A DNA stretch of 64,000 bases from NCBI GenBank assembly GCA_003104905.1, contig PQAS01000027.1, positions 1 through 64,000 on the forward strand, given 5' to 3'. How positions within the stretch are numbered: position 1 is the stretch's first letter; each line of letters starts with the position of its first letter. This document shows positions 9,975-20,086 of the stretch, piece after piece. Origin of the DNA: Candidatus Methanoperedentaceae archaeon. GTDB lineage: Archaea; Halobacteriota; Methanosarcinia; Methanosarcinales; Methanoperedenaceae. The translations under genes were made by a program, and so were the position numbers. The notes beneath the pieces were generated by a model, which had not been told where the DNA came from, made no database searches, and saw only the letters and a program-made list of their open reading frames with translations.

Positions 9975-11753
9975 ATGACAATTTCAAAAATATTCAATGA
10001 TGAATCAGGTGTCAGCACTGTGATTGAAACAGTTCTGCTTTTTGGCATTTCCGTAATTTTCCTTGGTATTATTTACACTTCATTCCAGGGATTGAATGAG
10101 AGACAGACCGAGATTGTGATGAAGGAACAATATCTATCATTGGGAAATGATATTGCCAATAAGATATCGGAAATGACCATTGATGCAAAAGCAAGTCTTT
10201 CAGAAGGGGCGGCCATTAATATCAAATCCGTTATAAATATGCCATTAAAAATTGCAGATAATACATATTCAGTCAAACTGGCAACAGGCAAAATAATACT
10301 TGAGTCCACAACCGGCCCACATGTAATTGTAAATGTTCCCATTAACAATGATATCTATCTTGCTGCCAACAGTACAATATTCAGTACGGGTGATAAATTT
10401 GAATTAATGTATGATTCGCAAAGCGGAGCAATCTTTTTTTCAGAGGGCGGGGTTATCCCACCACCTGATTTTAATGCGCCCACTATTTCCTTCATATCAC
10501 CCGACGAAGGAGCAACTATCACTAATACTGCATTGATAAATGTTTCTGCATGGGACGATGTAGGAGTTACGAAAGTGGAATATTTTGTGGAAAGCGAATA
10601 TCAAGCTGTTTCTGAGGAAGACTGGTTGTGGAATACAAGGACAATGTCTGATGGGACTTATAATGTAACTGCTATTGCATATGATTCAGCAGGCCATTCA
10701 AAAGCTGCGACACGGCAATTCACGCTAAGTAACGGGATATTTTTACCTCCAGAAATAACCATTATTTCTCCTGCAGACTCTGAATCCACCGATTTTCAAA
10801 GACCGACAATAAAATTCAAGATAAAGGATGATAAAGGGATAGATTTTGGTTCGATCATATTTTTGATTGATGGAATTGATAAGATACCTTATGTAACTTT
10901 TTCAAATGTCAGTTCTAAATTAACCACCCTGACCTATATTCCTCCCAGTGATATGGGTAGCTCTGTCCATGGTGTAGAAGTGCATGTTCATGATACGGAT
11001 GGAAATTCGACGGATAAGGTCTGGAATTTTACTATTATCCCCCTATCAGATACAGATAATCCGGAAGTATCGATAGAATGGCCGGGAATGAGTTCTGACC
11101 TTGTGCCCGGTAGTATGATAAGAATGACATATCTTGCATCAGATGCAAGTTCCGGCGTTGATAATCTTACTCTTAATGTGACACGTAATGATGGTTTGTA
11201 CTATACTCAGTTTCTACAGGTTTCAGAATATCCCAGTATTATCAAAAATACAGGTTCTATAAGCTGGTCATTTGATCCGAATATAATAGTTGAGGGCAAG
11301 AATTACACATATAAGATAAAAGTCTATGACAGAAGCGGGAAAAACAAGAGTGCCACTGTCGGGCCTTTCAGTGCATTACCCGGGCAGGCAAGTGAACTAG
11401 TAGTAGATACAAGTGACACATCATTAACCTCAGGAGATAAAGCTATTAAAGATATAAAATTAAAGGATAGTATTTTTTCAGATCCCGTAGTCGTTTCAAT
11501 TACTAAGATCACTGTCATATGGACACCAAACAGCAGCCCAGAAAAGATAACAGAAATCAAATTCGAAACAGCCCCCTATTGGACTGGAAATAGTCAATCA
11601 GGGAATGTATTGACTCTCTTCTCATCATATACAGCCCAGAGTTCCCTTAAATCAATGAAATTGGCATTTGATTCTGACGTTTCCAGTAAAGCATTCACTA
11701 TTGTTTTCCAGATGAGCGATTCGACAACAAAGACCATTACATTTAATACTTGA
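9975..11753 (+). CDS. Pilin-like surface protein with Ig-type domains
   Basis: The 592-residue product starts NDESGVSTVIETVLLFGISV, an archaeal prepilin-like junction followed by the hydrophobic assembly helix. After a beta-rich region up to about residue 165 come two or three Ig-like modules; the first begins APTISFISPDEGATI and the second EITIISPADSEST, the usual start of Big-type domains. These modules normally mediate adhesion. Few such proteins combine a prepilin-type N terminus with several Ig modules. The next gene overlaps its stop by 4 bases, so it is part of the operon. Confidence 0.75.
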   Translation: MTISKIFNDESGVSTVIETVLLFGISVIFLGIIYTSFQGLNERQTEIVMKEQYLSLGNDIANKISEMTIDAKASLSEGAAINIKSVINMPLKIADNTYSVKLATGKIILESTTGPHVIVNVPINNDIYLAANSTIFSTGDKFELMYDSQSGAIFFSEGGVIPPPDFNAPTISFISPDEGATITNTALINVSAWDDVGVTKVEYFVESEYQAVSEEDWLWNTRTMSDGTYNVTAIAYDSAGHSKAATRQFTLSNGIFLPPEITIISPADSESTDFQRPTIKFKIKDDKGIDFGSIIFLIDGIDKIPYVTFSNVSSKLTTLTYIPPSDMGSSVHGVEVHVHDTDGNSTDKVWNFTIIPLSDTDNPEVSIEWPGMSSDLVPGSMIRMTYLASDASSGVDNLTLNVTRNDGLYYTQFLQVSEYPSIIKNTGSISWSFDPNIIVEGKNYTYKIKVYDRSGKNKSATVGPFSALPGQASELVVDTSDTSLTSGDKAIKDIKLKDSIFSDPVVVSITKITVIWTPNSSPEKITEIKFETAPYWTGNSQSGNVLTLFSSYTAQSSLKSMKLAFDSDVSSKAFTIVFQMSDSTTKTITFNT

Positions 11754-12469
11754 TGAATATGAAAAATCTAATACGATCAGAAAAGGCAGCTTCAGAGGCG
11801 TTGAGTTTCCTGATGATGCTGGGAATATTACTGGCATCGGGCGCAGGGATTTTCATAGCCGGAAAACCTTTGATTGAAAGTTCGCAAAGATCAATTCATT
11901 TTTTAGAGATGGATCAGAGCTTTATGCTTTTAGCCCAGAACCTGGATAAAGTAGGGTATGACCGCGGGCCTGTGAGGGTGACTGAATTGAAAGAAAAAGG
12001 CGGTACGATATCAGTAGTCCAGAGCAGCATGATGACCGTTGATGGAATACCTTTTTCAATGGGTTCTCTTGAATATACGTATGAGAATAAAACTGTCGCT
12101 TATGAAAATGGCGGTATCTGGACGAAATACCCGAATGGCGCCGTAATAGTTACAGGAAAACCAAGAATTACCATCGGAAATGTTACTACCATACCCGTTA
12201 TTGAACTTATGGGGGATGATTCCATAGGCGGAGAAGGACTATTCAGGGTGAGTGCAAAGAGCTATTCATCAACAATCTTTCCAATACTGCCTTCAGGAAG
12301 CACAGTTCGGTTATCGATCAAGAGCAACTATTATAGCGGCTGGGCAGACTATCTTTCCGAGGAAGGAGCAGTCATAAGTATTGATGATGCAAACCAGACA
12401 GTAAATGCGAATATTACGGCAAATACAGTGAATGTCTATCGAAATCAGGTACTAGTTAATATATTGTGA
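11750..12469 (+). CDS. Pilin-like exported protein, DUF7289-like (shorter paralogue)
   Basis: The 239-residue protein has an N-terminal charged stretch and membrane helix (EALSFLMMLGILLASGAGIF), then a domain containing LAQNLDKVGYDRGPVR, YENKTVAYENGGIWTKYP and VRLSIKSNYYSGWADYL. These segments align by eye with the next gene product, so the two are tandem paralogues. They resemble the haloarchaeal DUF7289 family from memory. It overlaps the preceding gene (ATGA) and lies 3 bases before the next. Confidence 0.75.
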   Translation: MMNMKNLIRSEKAASEALSFLMMLGILLASGAGIFIAGKPLIESSQRSIHFLEMDQSFMLLAQNLDKVGYDRGPVRVTELKEKGGTISVVQSSMMTVDGIPFSMGSLEYTYENKTVAYENGGIWTKYPNGAVIVTGKPRITIGNVTTIPVIELMGDDSIGGEGLFRVSAKSYSSTIFPILPSGSTVRLSIKSNYYSGWADYLSEEGAVISIDDANQTVNANITANTVNVYRNQVLVNIL

Positions 12470-12472
12470 GTT

Positions 12473-13831
12473 ATGAAAAAATCAAATATCAAGAGTTTCA
12501 AATCTGAAGAAGCAGTTTCCGAGACTGTGGGCTATTCCCTCTTATTAGCGATATTAGTAGTTTCCGTGACATTCACTGTTGCTATTTCATATCCTGAACT
12601 TTCAGACACAAAAGAAGCCTCTTATAATGAAATCGCATCCCAGGCATTATCTGTATTTGCTTCAAAGAACAGTATGGCAGCATTTGGAGTGTCACCATCC
12701 CAGCTAACAAGGATCGAGCTTGGCGGCGGGACTTTGACAGCGAGAAAAGAATCAGATAACTGGATGAAAATCAATGTTACAAATTCAACCGGGTACTCAG
12801 TAATAATACTGAATCAATCATTGGGCAGTGTAGATTACACATTTGGAGATACCACAATTTCTTACGAAGGAGGAGGATTGTTTCGAAAATATCCTTCGGG
12901 TGATGCAGTGATGGTTTCTCCTCCGCAGTTCCATTATAACGGAGAAACACTTACTCTTCCTCTGATCATTGTGAACAATTCACTATCAACAGGAGGAAAA
13001 GGAGTGGCCAATATTTATTCCAAACCCGGTAGCTTGCCTATTACTGTCTACCCCAATTTAACATCCGATGAAAAACTGGTGAATCCACTGAGCGGTAAGC
13101 AGATAAAAATCAGGTTAAAAAGTGATTATTACAAAGCATGGTCAAAATATATCGAGGAGAGAACAGAAGCAAATACTTTGACAAATGACTTAACAAAAGA
13201 AGTTGTGGTTTCGCTTAATTCTAAACCTGCTGAGCAGCTTACGAACCTGGTAATGCCCCTTGAAATAATGGGCATGGATGATACAAACAGCACTCCTGTC
13301 AAACAATTTGTTTTTAATTTGAAAAATGTTGACATGAACCTGAATATGATCATGAGGGCACCTGAACCTGATTCAGATGATTTTATATTGCAGATACAAA
13401 AAAGAGGAGGTATGGGTACATCAGGCGTGGATATAACTGTAACTTACATGGATGAGTCCTGGAAGTCGGAGACGGAAGCATTGATTTGGGGAAGTAATGC
13501 TACCATTGATCTTCTGAATGTATCTTCGATGGCCAATTATACATCTTCAACGCCATCAACAACATGGCTTAATGAAACGCCTCCATTTAATAGAACATAC
13601 GACAATGGCGGATATCGTGGGCCGGTAAATCTCAGCGTAATTCTTCAGCATTATATGAAAATATTAAGTAAAGATGGTTCTTTTAGCCTGTATAAAGGAG
13701 AAAAAAGCCCTGTACATTGGGGTGGATTCGTAGATACCGGATCAAGTTATATTCTTGATTATACTGTAAAACCACCTCGAATCACCTATTTACATATCGT
13801 AGAACATGATGTGGATATTGGATTCAGCTAA
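12473..13831 (+). CDS. Pilin-like exported protein, DUF7289-like (longer paralogue)
   Basis: This 452-residue product starts with a prepilin-like SEEAVSETVGYSLLLAILVV helix. The first half repeats the plan of the preceding gene: ISYEGGGLFRKYPSGD, IKIRLKSDYYKAWSKY. It then extends by about 200 residues with a second beta-rich region (MDESWKSETEALIWGSNAT) and several N-x-S/T sites. It is the last gene of the six-gene run and is convergent with rpl11. No ATPase or TadC-type platform gene is in the window, so export machinery must come from elsewhere. Confidence 0.75.
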   Translation: MKKSNIKSFKSEEAVSETVGYSLLLAILVVSVTFTVAISYPELSDTKEASYNEIASQALSVFASKNSMAAFGVSPSQLTRIELGGGTLTARKESDNWMKINVTNSTGYSVIILNQSLGSVDYTFGDTTISYEGGGLFRKYPSGDAVMVSPPQFHYNGETLTLPLIIVNNSLSTGGKGVANIYSKPGSLPITVYPNLTSDEKLVNPLSGKQIKIRLKSDYYKAWSKYIEERTEANTLTNDLTKEVVVSLNSKPAEQLTNLVMPLEIMGMDDTNSTPVKQFVFNLKNVDMNLNMIMRAPEPDSDDFILQIQKRGGMGTSGVDITVTYMDESWKSETEALIWGSNATIDLLNVSSMANYTSSTPSTTWLNETPPFNRTYDNGGYRGPVNLSVILQHYMKILSKDGSFSLYKGEKSPVHWGGFVDTGSSYILDYTVKPPRITYLHIVEHDVDIGFS

Positions 13832-13882
13832 ATGAAAAAACAATATTACTCAAAATCCGGATCAATTAATAACAAAAAAGAA

Positions 13883-14365
13883 TCACTTCGGCTCGGAGAA
13901 TTCCGAGTCGAATTTACCACTATTGATCGCCGCTATTGCTTCCTTGGGTTTTAATCCTTCAAAGGTTACTCCCAGGGGAACGCATGAACCCACGATTTCT
14001 TTCACTGTATTTTTCAATGATTTTGCAAGAGTGTCATTTTGTTTCATTTTGGCGATCCTTATGGCCTGTTTGGCCGTGATATTGCCAACCGTTTGTGTAT
14101 TCGGTGTTCCTGAGCCCTTTTCGATGCCAGCCTCTTTTATTATTAGTGCCGATGTCGGGGGGGTTCCCACCGTTATTGTGAATTGTTTCTTATCATCAAC
14201 AATTACTTTGATAGGTACCTGCATTCCCTTGAAAGCAGCTGTCTGTTCATTTATCTTATCTATTATTGCTTTTACGTTCACGCCAAGCGGCCCAAGTGAA
14301 GGGCCCAATGGCGGACCAGCGCTCGCCGAGCCGCCGGAAACCAATGCTTCTACAACGCTAACCAT
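13883..14365 (-). CDS. rpl11: Large ribosomal subunit protein uL11
   Basis: The 160-residue protein has the N-terminal Pro-rich RNA-binding lid (GPPLGPSLGPLGVNVKAII) and the C-terminal rRNA-binding domain with PLGVTFEGLKPKEAI. It forms the GTPase-associated centre that EF-2 contacts. It lies 21 bases after spt5, as in archaeal secE-spt5-rpl11 operons. The usual following genes for L1, L10 and L12 are absent, and the pilin-like operon ends convergently instead. Confidence 0.96.
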   Translation of the reverse strand: MVSVVEALVSGGSASAGPPLGPSLGPLGVNVKAIIDKINEQTAAFKGMQVPIKVIVDDKKQFTITVGTPPTSALIIKEAGIEKGSGTPNTQTVGNITAKQAIRIAKMKQNDTLAKSLKNTVKEIVGSCVPLGVTFEGLKPKEAIAAINSGKFDSEFSEPK

Positions 14366-14386
14366 TTTTAATAGCTCCTGTTATTA

Positions 14387-14854
14387 TTATTTCTCTTCTT
14401 CTTCTCGTTTCAATATGCGAACATTATCACCGCGAACTGTTACAGGGATGGGGACCATCGCCTCGAACAATTCAACCGTAATCTCTTCATGAGTTGAATC
14501 AATCCTTTTAACCCTTGCTTTTTCTCCCTTGAACGGGCCGGATATCAGTTCCACAATACTTCCTTCGGTGATTCCCGTAACGGATAGCTTGGGAATAAGG
14601 AAATGTGATATTTCCTCAAAACTGGATTGGCCTTTGATCATTGCCCTGGCATGGGGAACATTCTGAATTACCTCATCCACTGCTTCCGGACTTTCCGCTT
14701 CCACAAGAACATAACCTTTTAATTCATCCGGGGCAAGGACTGCATGAACTCCCAGATGCTCTTTTTTAGCAACTTTTTCTATAAGATTCGCCACCGTCCT
14801 TTCCTGATTCGCTGTAGTCTTGATAACAAATATGGCGGCAGCTTCCCCGTTCAT
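14387..14854 (-). CDS. spt5: Transcription elongation factor Spt5 (NusG family)
   Basis: The 155-residue protein has an NGN domain (residues 8-90, IFVIKTTANQERTVANLI) and a C-terminal KOW domain (GSIVELISGPFKGEKARVKR). Spt5 clamps RNA polymerase for processivity and couples it to the ribosome. Its start overlaps the secE stop by 4 bases. Confidence 0.95.
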   Translation of the reverse strand: MNGEAAAIFVIKTTANQERTVANLIEKVAKKEHLGVHAVLAPDELKGYVLVEAESPEAVDEVIQNVPHARAMIKGQSSFEEISHFLIPKLSVTGITEGSIVELISGPFKGEKARVKRIDSTHEEITVELFEAMVPIPVTVRGDNVRILKREEEEK

Positions 14855-15048
14855 TTAAACCATCCCGGCATTACAGTTATTAAAATATAAATGATAAAAC
14901 CTATAAATCCTACCAAAAGTATACCTGCACCTGCTACTTTTGCAATCACTGAAAATTCCTCTCTTGAGGGTTTCCTTGTGAGCTTGAGCACCCGAACATA
15001 TTCGCTCAATTTCAGAGAAATATTCCCTATTTCTTTATCTTCGAACAA
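14851..15048 (-). CDS. secE: Protein translocase subunit SecE/Sec61-gamma
   Basis: This 65-residue single-pass protein has an amphipathic stretch (YVRVLKLTRKPSREEF) and one C-terminal membrane helix (GAGILLVGFIGFIIYILI), the standard archaeal SecE form. It clamps SecY in the translocon. Its order before spt5 and rpl11 is conserved; ftsZ, often found upstream, is not here. Confidence 0.92.
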   Translation of the reverse strand: MFEDKEIGNISLKLSEYVRVLKLTRKPSREEFSVIAKVAGAGILLVGFIGFIIYILITVMPGWFK

Positions 15049-15544
15049 TATTTTTCACATCCATGATTTTAATGATTACAATGATAAATATAAAAGCTAT
15101 CCTAAAATAATAGCAGTCTATAATTATACTCCACATAAAAATAGTTTTTGGTATGCATTTATCCCCATTTTTCTATATTTATTTTCAAAACCATTTTAGG
15201 AGAGGCAATTGATAAAATAGGATAACCCTGTCATAAAGATTTCGATTATATGCTTAGGATTATTTTTGTGATTGCCAAAGCAATCTTCGCACTGAAGGCA
15301 ATCAAAACATATATCTGTGATTTGGGCATGTTTGGTGTTATTTCCACCAACATTTTATTTTCAATCAAAAATACTTCCACGTAATTAGCCTTTAATGACT
15401 CTGTCTGGGCATTTTCACATACCTCAAACATAATTTCATAAAATTTTTTGCTTCTATTAATTACTGTATTAATCGGATGAAAAATAGTTTTCGATTTTTT
15501 CGGGGAAAGATAATTACGATTATTTTAAGAAAACTTTAAATAAC
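15049..15544. other. Intergenic region upstream of secE
   Basis: This AT-rich gap of about 500 bases should hold the secE operon promoter on the minus strand. A minus-strand open frame at 15246-15431 encodes 61 residues with a hydrophobic end, but it has no ribosome site and I do not regard it as supported. Confidence 0.4.
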
Positions 15545-15580
15545 TTGCATTATTTCGTGACCTTCCAGGTGGTATCCATA

Positions 15581-16114
15581 TTGAAAAAAAGCAGTGAAGA
15601 CAAAAATAATGGGCAGGCCAATTCGGATATTAATGGCCGGATTGAATACATTGACCAGGGGTTGAGAAGCGTTGATAGCCGAATTCGCGCTATAGAGAAT
15701 CGCCTTTCAGCCAAAACATTTGAACCCAATAATGTCAATATTTCTCAGGATAAGAGTGGAAATATTGATCAAGAACTCCTGGAAAAATTGGATGCATTGG
15801 ATGAAAAATTAAAACATCTTGAAAAAACAACACAGGAAACAAAGGAAAATGAAATAGTTCAAATAAGAACGCAGCTTTCGATGATAGAAGGGAGAACGCT
15901 CAAGCTTGAGAATCAGAATAAAATAACGATCGGAAAAATTAAAGTACCTATTGAAATTTCAGGTCTTGCAGCAACGATCGTAATGTTCGCAACCGGGTAT
16001 CTCATATACAGCGATCATTGGAATATTATACGGTCACCATATTATCCAATAGTGATCGGCATATTATTTGGTGCTGTCGTGACAGGGAAGTTCATAATGA
16101 CCAATAGGAAATAG
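15581..16114 (+). CDS. Coiled-coil protein with two C-terminal membrane helices
   Basis: The product of about 177 residues has a long coiled-coil (LLEKLDALDEKLKHLEKTT, IRTQLSMIEGRTLKLENQ) followed by two membrane helices near the end (ISGLAATIVMFATGYLIY and YPIVIGILFGAVVTGKFI). I chose the TTG at 15581 because AGGTGG lies 8 bases upstream; an in-frame TTG at 15545 is also possible. The function is unknown. It stands alone, convergent with the pilin-like pair. Confidence 0.6.
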   Translation: MKKSSEDKNNGQANSDINGRIEYIDQGLRSVDSRIRAIENRLSAKTFEPNNVNISQDKSGNIDQELLEKLDALDEKLKHLEKTTQETKENEIVQIRTQLSMIEGRTLKLENQNKITIGKIKVPIEISGLAATIVMFATGYLIYSDHWNIIRSPYYPIVIGILFGAVVTGKFIMTNRK

Positions 16115-16149
16115 GCCGATAACAATTTTAGGTCATCCAATTTTAGATA

Positions 16150-16566
16150 TCATATTACAATTTTAACGGCATACTCATTGGAATAATCCTGGAAACCGTT
16201 TGCTCTGACATTAAGCTGCAAATAACCTTCTCCTGCTTTCAGATCAAAATCGGTCCTCTTAAATCTCAGGATAGTGTACCCATTATTGCCAGTTATATTG
16301 ACAGAGATCGCACCCAGGCCGGAAAGAGCAACGCTTGCTTTTTCAACGGATGTTCCCTCTATTGAATCAATTACTTCGATCCCCACATTAATATCTTCAG
16401 TATCATTAAAAGCTGGCAATATGATAATATTACTGCTCTTCAGGTTTGCATGTATTGATTTTGGGATCGCATTTTCACCATTATCTATAATTACGAGCAT
16501 GGCGGCCAGACCTGCCATTCCCACTATTGTCAGAACCACTATTTTTATCGGAATTCCAAGCGCCAT
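16150..16566 (-). CDS. Pilin-like protein with Ig-type domain, second of tandem pair
   Basis: This 138-residue protein has an N-terminal hydrophobic helix (IPIKIVVLTIVGMAGLAAML) and an outside beta domain built like a carboxypeptidase-regulatory or Ig module (SVEKASVALSGLGAISVNIT). The same plan, including the ending GFQDYSNEYAVKI, is seen in the gene just upstream (GFYDYEDGNAIQI). The pair was probably made by duplication. These look like minor pilins or archaellin-like subunits, though the prepilin cleavage site is less clear here than in its neighbour. Confidence 0.68.
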   Translation of the reverse strand: MALGIPIKIVVLTIVGMAGLAAMLVIIDNGENAIPKSIHANLKSSNIIILPAFNDTEDINVGIEVIDSIEGTSVEKASVALSGLGAISVNITGNNGYTILRFKRTDFDLKAGEGYLQLNVRANGFQDYSNEYAVKIVI

Positions 16567-16573
16567 TTATAGC

Positions 16574-17053
16574 TTAATTCTTTGAATAAATTTGAATTGC
16601 ATTTCCATCTTCATAGTCATAGAAGCCGTTGGCCTTAACAGCAATCTTTAGCTCAATACTCTCCTGATTCGGCCTGAAAGTAACATTGGTGCTCTTTGTA
16701 TCACCGAGTGTTATTATGGCCGCCCCATAACTATTTGTCTGATCGGCCCCGAATCCACCTCCCCCGCTTATTGTGACGCTTGCTTTGTCAACAGGATTAT
16801 TATTTTTATCATATACTTTTAAATTGACCTTTACTTTGTAATCACCTTCGCCGCCCACGGTTGCAATGCTGCCCTCCTGCACAGCACCATCATTTATCTT
16901 GATATCTATCACATCAACGGTCAGATATTCTTTCGATTTGGGAATAATCGATAACAAGGCTGCCAGAGCAACCATACCAACAACAAGCATAACAACAATA
17001 TTGATGGGCAACTCGATTGCCCTTTCATCTTTTCTAAATTTTCTTATTGTCAA
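16574..17053 (-). CDS. Pilin-like protein with Ig-type domain, first of tandem pair
   Basis: From a TTG at 17053, preceded by AAGGTGG, the 159-residue product starts with RKFRKDERAIELPINIVVML. The DERA junction is the classic archaeal prepilin peptidase site, so cleavage before Ile13 is likely. The mature protein has the hydrophobic assembly helix and a beta domain with NPVDKASVTISGGGGFGAD. It is co-oriented with its paralogue 7 bases downstream and lies behind an M50 protease gene. The longer GTG-type start at 17080 would add a Cys-containing stretch and is less likely. Confidence 0.7.
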   Translation of the reverse strand: MTIRKFRKDERAIELPINIVVMLVVGMVALAALLSIIPKSKEYLTVDVIDIKINDGAVQEGSIATVGGEGDYKVKVNLKVYDKNNNPVDKASVTISGGGGFGADQTNSYGAAIITLGDTKSTNVTFRPNQESIELKIAVKANGFYDYEDGNAIQIYSKN

Positions 17054-17107
17054 ATATACCACCTTTTGGCACGAACACAACAGGACAATATTTAAAATTA
17101 TCCGATT

Positions 17108-18805
<1,698 letters not shown>

Positions 18806-18806
18806 C

Positions 18807-19979
18807 TTAACTCCGCACTATAAAGTGCGCAGCATTATCACTATGTTCAGTATCAATTCCCTTACGGGCTTCAACTTCATCACACGCAATGTATGGCTGA
18901 GTTACAGACAGCCTACCGTTTCCAGATATACCGAGAACGGCAATATTCCGAGCAGCATTGAGGTCAGCATGTATTTGAAAACCACACTTAACACAATGGA
19001 AAGAATTACCTTTTCTGTTTCCTTTGTAGATATGTCCACAAACAGAACATTTCTGGCTTGTGTACCGCGGGTCAATAGTTACAACAGATTTTCCTACAGC
19101 TTCGGCCTTATACCTGATAAACTGTTCAAGTTCATAGAACGCCCAATTATTCAGTTTCTGAGTAAAATCTATTCCTCTGGTTCTGCTCTGGACTCTTATG
19201 CTGGTCAAATCCTCAATAGCAAAAATATCAAAAGGCATAGCCACAATTTCTTTAGAGATACAGTGATTAACCTTAGAAACAAACCGTTGCTCTTTTCTGC
19301 TAATCTTCCTGAGAAGTTTTTTAGCAGATTTAGTGCCTTTGCTTTGCAGTTTCGCTCTAAGAAATGCGTACTTTGCTCTCACGTTCTTGATGGGCTTGCT
19401 ATTGAAAAAATGATTGTTAGAAGTCACGGCGATATTGACAATTCCTCTATCGATTCCAAGAACCTTATTGCCAACAGGTTCAGGAGAAGGTTTATGAATA
19501 ACCACATGCAAATAAAAAACATTCTGCTGTTTATTATATCTCAAGGTAGATGTTTTAAATTCCCATTCGAGATATTGTTTATAATATTCAGGAATAGAAA
19601 ACGTAGCGGTCACTCTTCCCTTAACCGAAGAAAGACTAACATTTTGTTTGATAAGGTTGATTTTATGCACACGTTTATTATATCGAATAGCAGAGAATGG
19701 TTTGCTCCTGGGAAGTGTTTTCAGTTCAAGTCCTTTAAGTGCTTCGCAGGCAACATCTCTAATTCCTTGAAGAATAGAACACGGAAGTTCAGGATGCTGT
19801 TCTCGAATACCGTAATAAGTGGCATGGTGAACAGATACTTTGCTGCAAGTGTGATTATCAAAACCATATCTGGCAATCTCATTAAAAATCCGATTACTCA
19901 AAACCATAGTCTGTCTAAGCGTTTCTTTGCTTTCATCAGACAATTCCAGTTTGAGTTTAATCGTTCTTTCCACAATCAT
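18807..19979 (-). CDS. tnpB: TnpB RNA-guided nuclease
   Basis: The 390-residue protein is full length and all catalytic positions are present: Asp177 in GIDRGIVN, Glu256 in FAIEDL and Asp339 in HADLNAARN, forming the RuvC site. The zinc ribbon is CSVC/CVKC (Cys311, 314, 329, 332). TnpB proteins use an omega-RNA copied from the transposon right end to cut DNA. Here the RNA would overlap the tnpB 3' end and run into the antisense strand of pyrB. The ATG at 19979 fits the family's MIVERTIKLKL-type start. The coding frame shows no damage, so the enzyme may be active. Confidence 0.93.
   Translation of the reverse strand: MIVERTIKLKLELSDESKETLRQTMVLSNRIFNEIARYGFDNHTCSKVSVHHATYYGIREQHPELPCSILQGIRDVACEALKGLELKTLPRSKPFSAIRYNKRVHKINLIKQNVSLSSVKGRVTATFSIPEYYKQYLEWEFKTSTLRYNKQQNVFYLHVVIHKPSPEPVGNKVLGIDRGIVNIAVTSNNHFFNSKPIKNVRAKYAFLRAKLQSKGTKSAKKLLRKISRKEQRFVSKVNHCISKEIVAMPFDIFAIEDLTSIRVQSRTRGIDFTQKLNNWAFYELEQFIRYKAEAVGKSVVTIDPRYTSQKCSVCGHIYKGNRKGNSFHCVKCGFQIHADLNAARNIAVLGISGNGRLSVTQPYIACDEVEARKGIDTEHSDNAAHFIVRS
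18814..18829 (-). repeat. Right-end hairpin of the TnpB element
   Basis: CGCACT-ATAA-AGTGCG forms a 6-bp stem with a 4-base loop inside the last codons of tnpB. It is followed on the minus strand by GGAGTTAAG. The tnpB remnant near 51.7 kb ends the same way: a TTTA-containing hairpin followed by GAGTTGATTA. This hairpin probably also belongs to the omega-RNA scaffold. Confidence 0.55.
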
Positions 19980-20034
19980 ATATTACATTGGATAAATGTA
20001 AATAGTTTATGTTTTGAGGCGAGGTATGCTTCCT

Positions 20035-20067
20035 CCCCGTACTCGAAGTATGGGGTATCCGCTACCC
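20035..20067. repeat. Left-end hairpins of the TnpB element
   Basis: CCCCGTAC-TCGAA-GTATGGGG gives an 8-bp stem with one G-T pair. An overlapping GGGTA-TCCGC-TACCC stem follows. Such nested imperfect hairpins are where the IS200/IS605 transposase recognises the left end. Confidence 0.5.
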
Positions 20068-20086
20068 TTGCACCCCCGGAGGACAG

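Larger units (their letters stand above)
18806..20070 (-). mobile_element. IS200/IS605-type (IS1341-like) element carrying only tnpB
   Basis: A complete tnpB with no tnpA fills the gap between pyrB and pyrI. On the tnpB strand its 3' end carries a small hairpin (CGCACT-ATAA-AGTGCG at 18814-18829) and ends near GAGTTAAG, right at the pyrB stop. The 5' side carries hairpins such as CCCCGTAC-TCGAA-GTATGGGG (20035-20055). Subterminal hairpins without inverted repeats are typical of this family. The exact left boundary is uncertain; it must lie before the pyrI ribosome site at 20077. Confidence 0.75.

Noticed and set aside
15246-15431. 61-residue minus-strand frame before secE
   Set aside because: No ribosome site, no recognised pattern; hydrophobic end alone is not enough.
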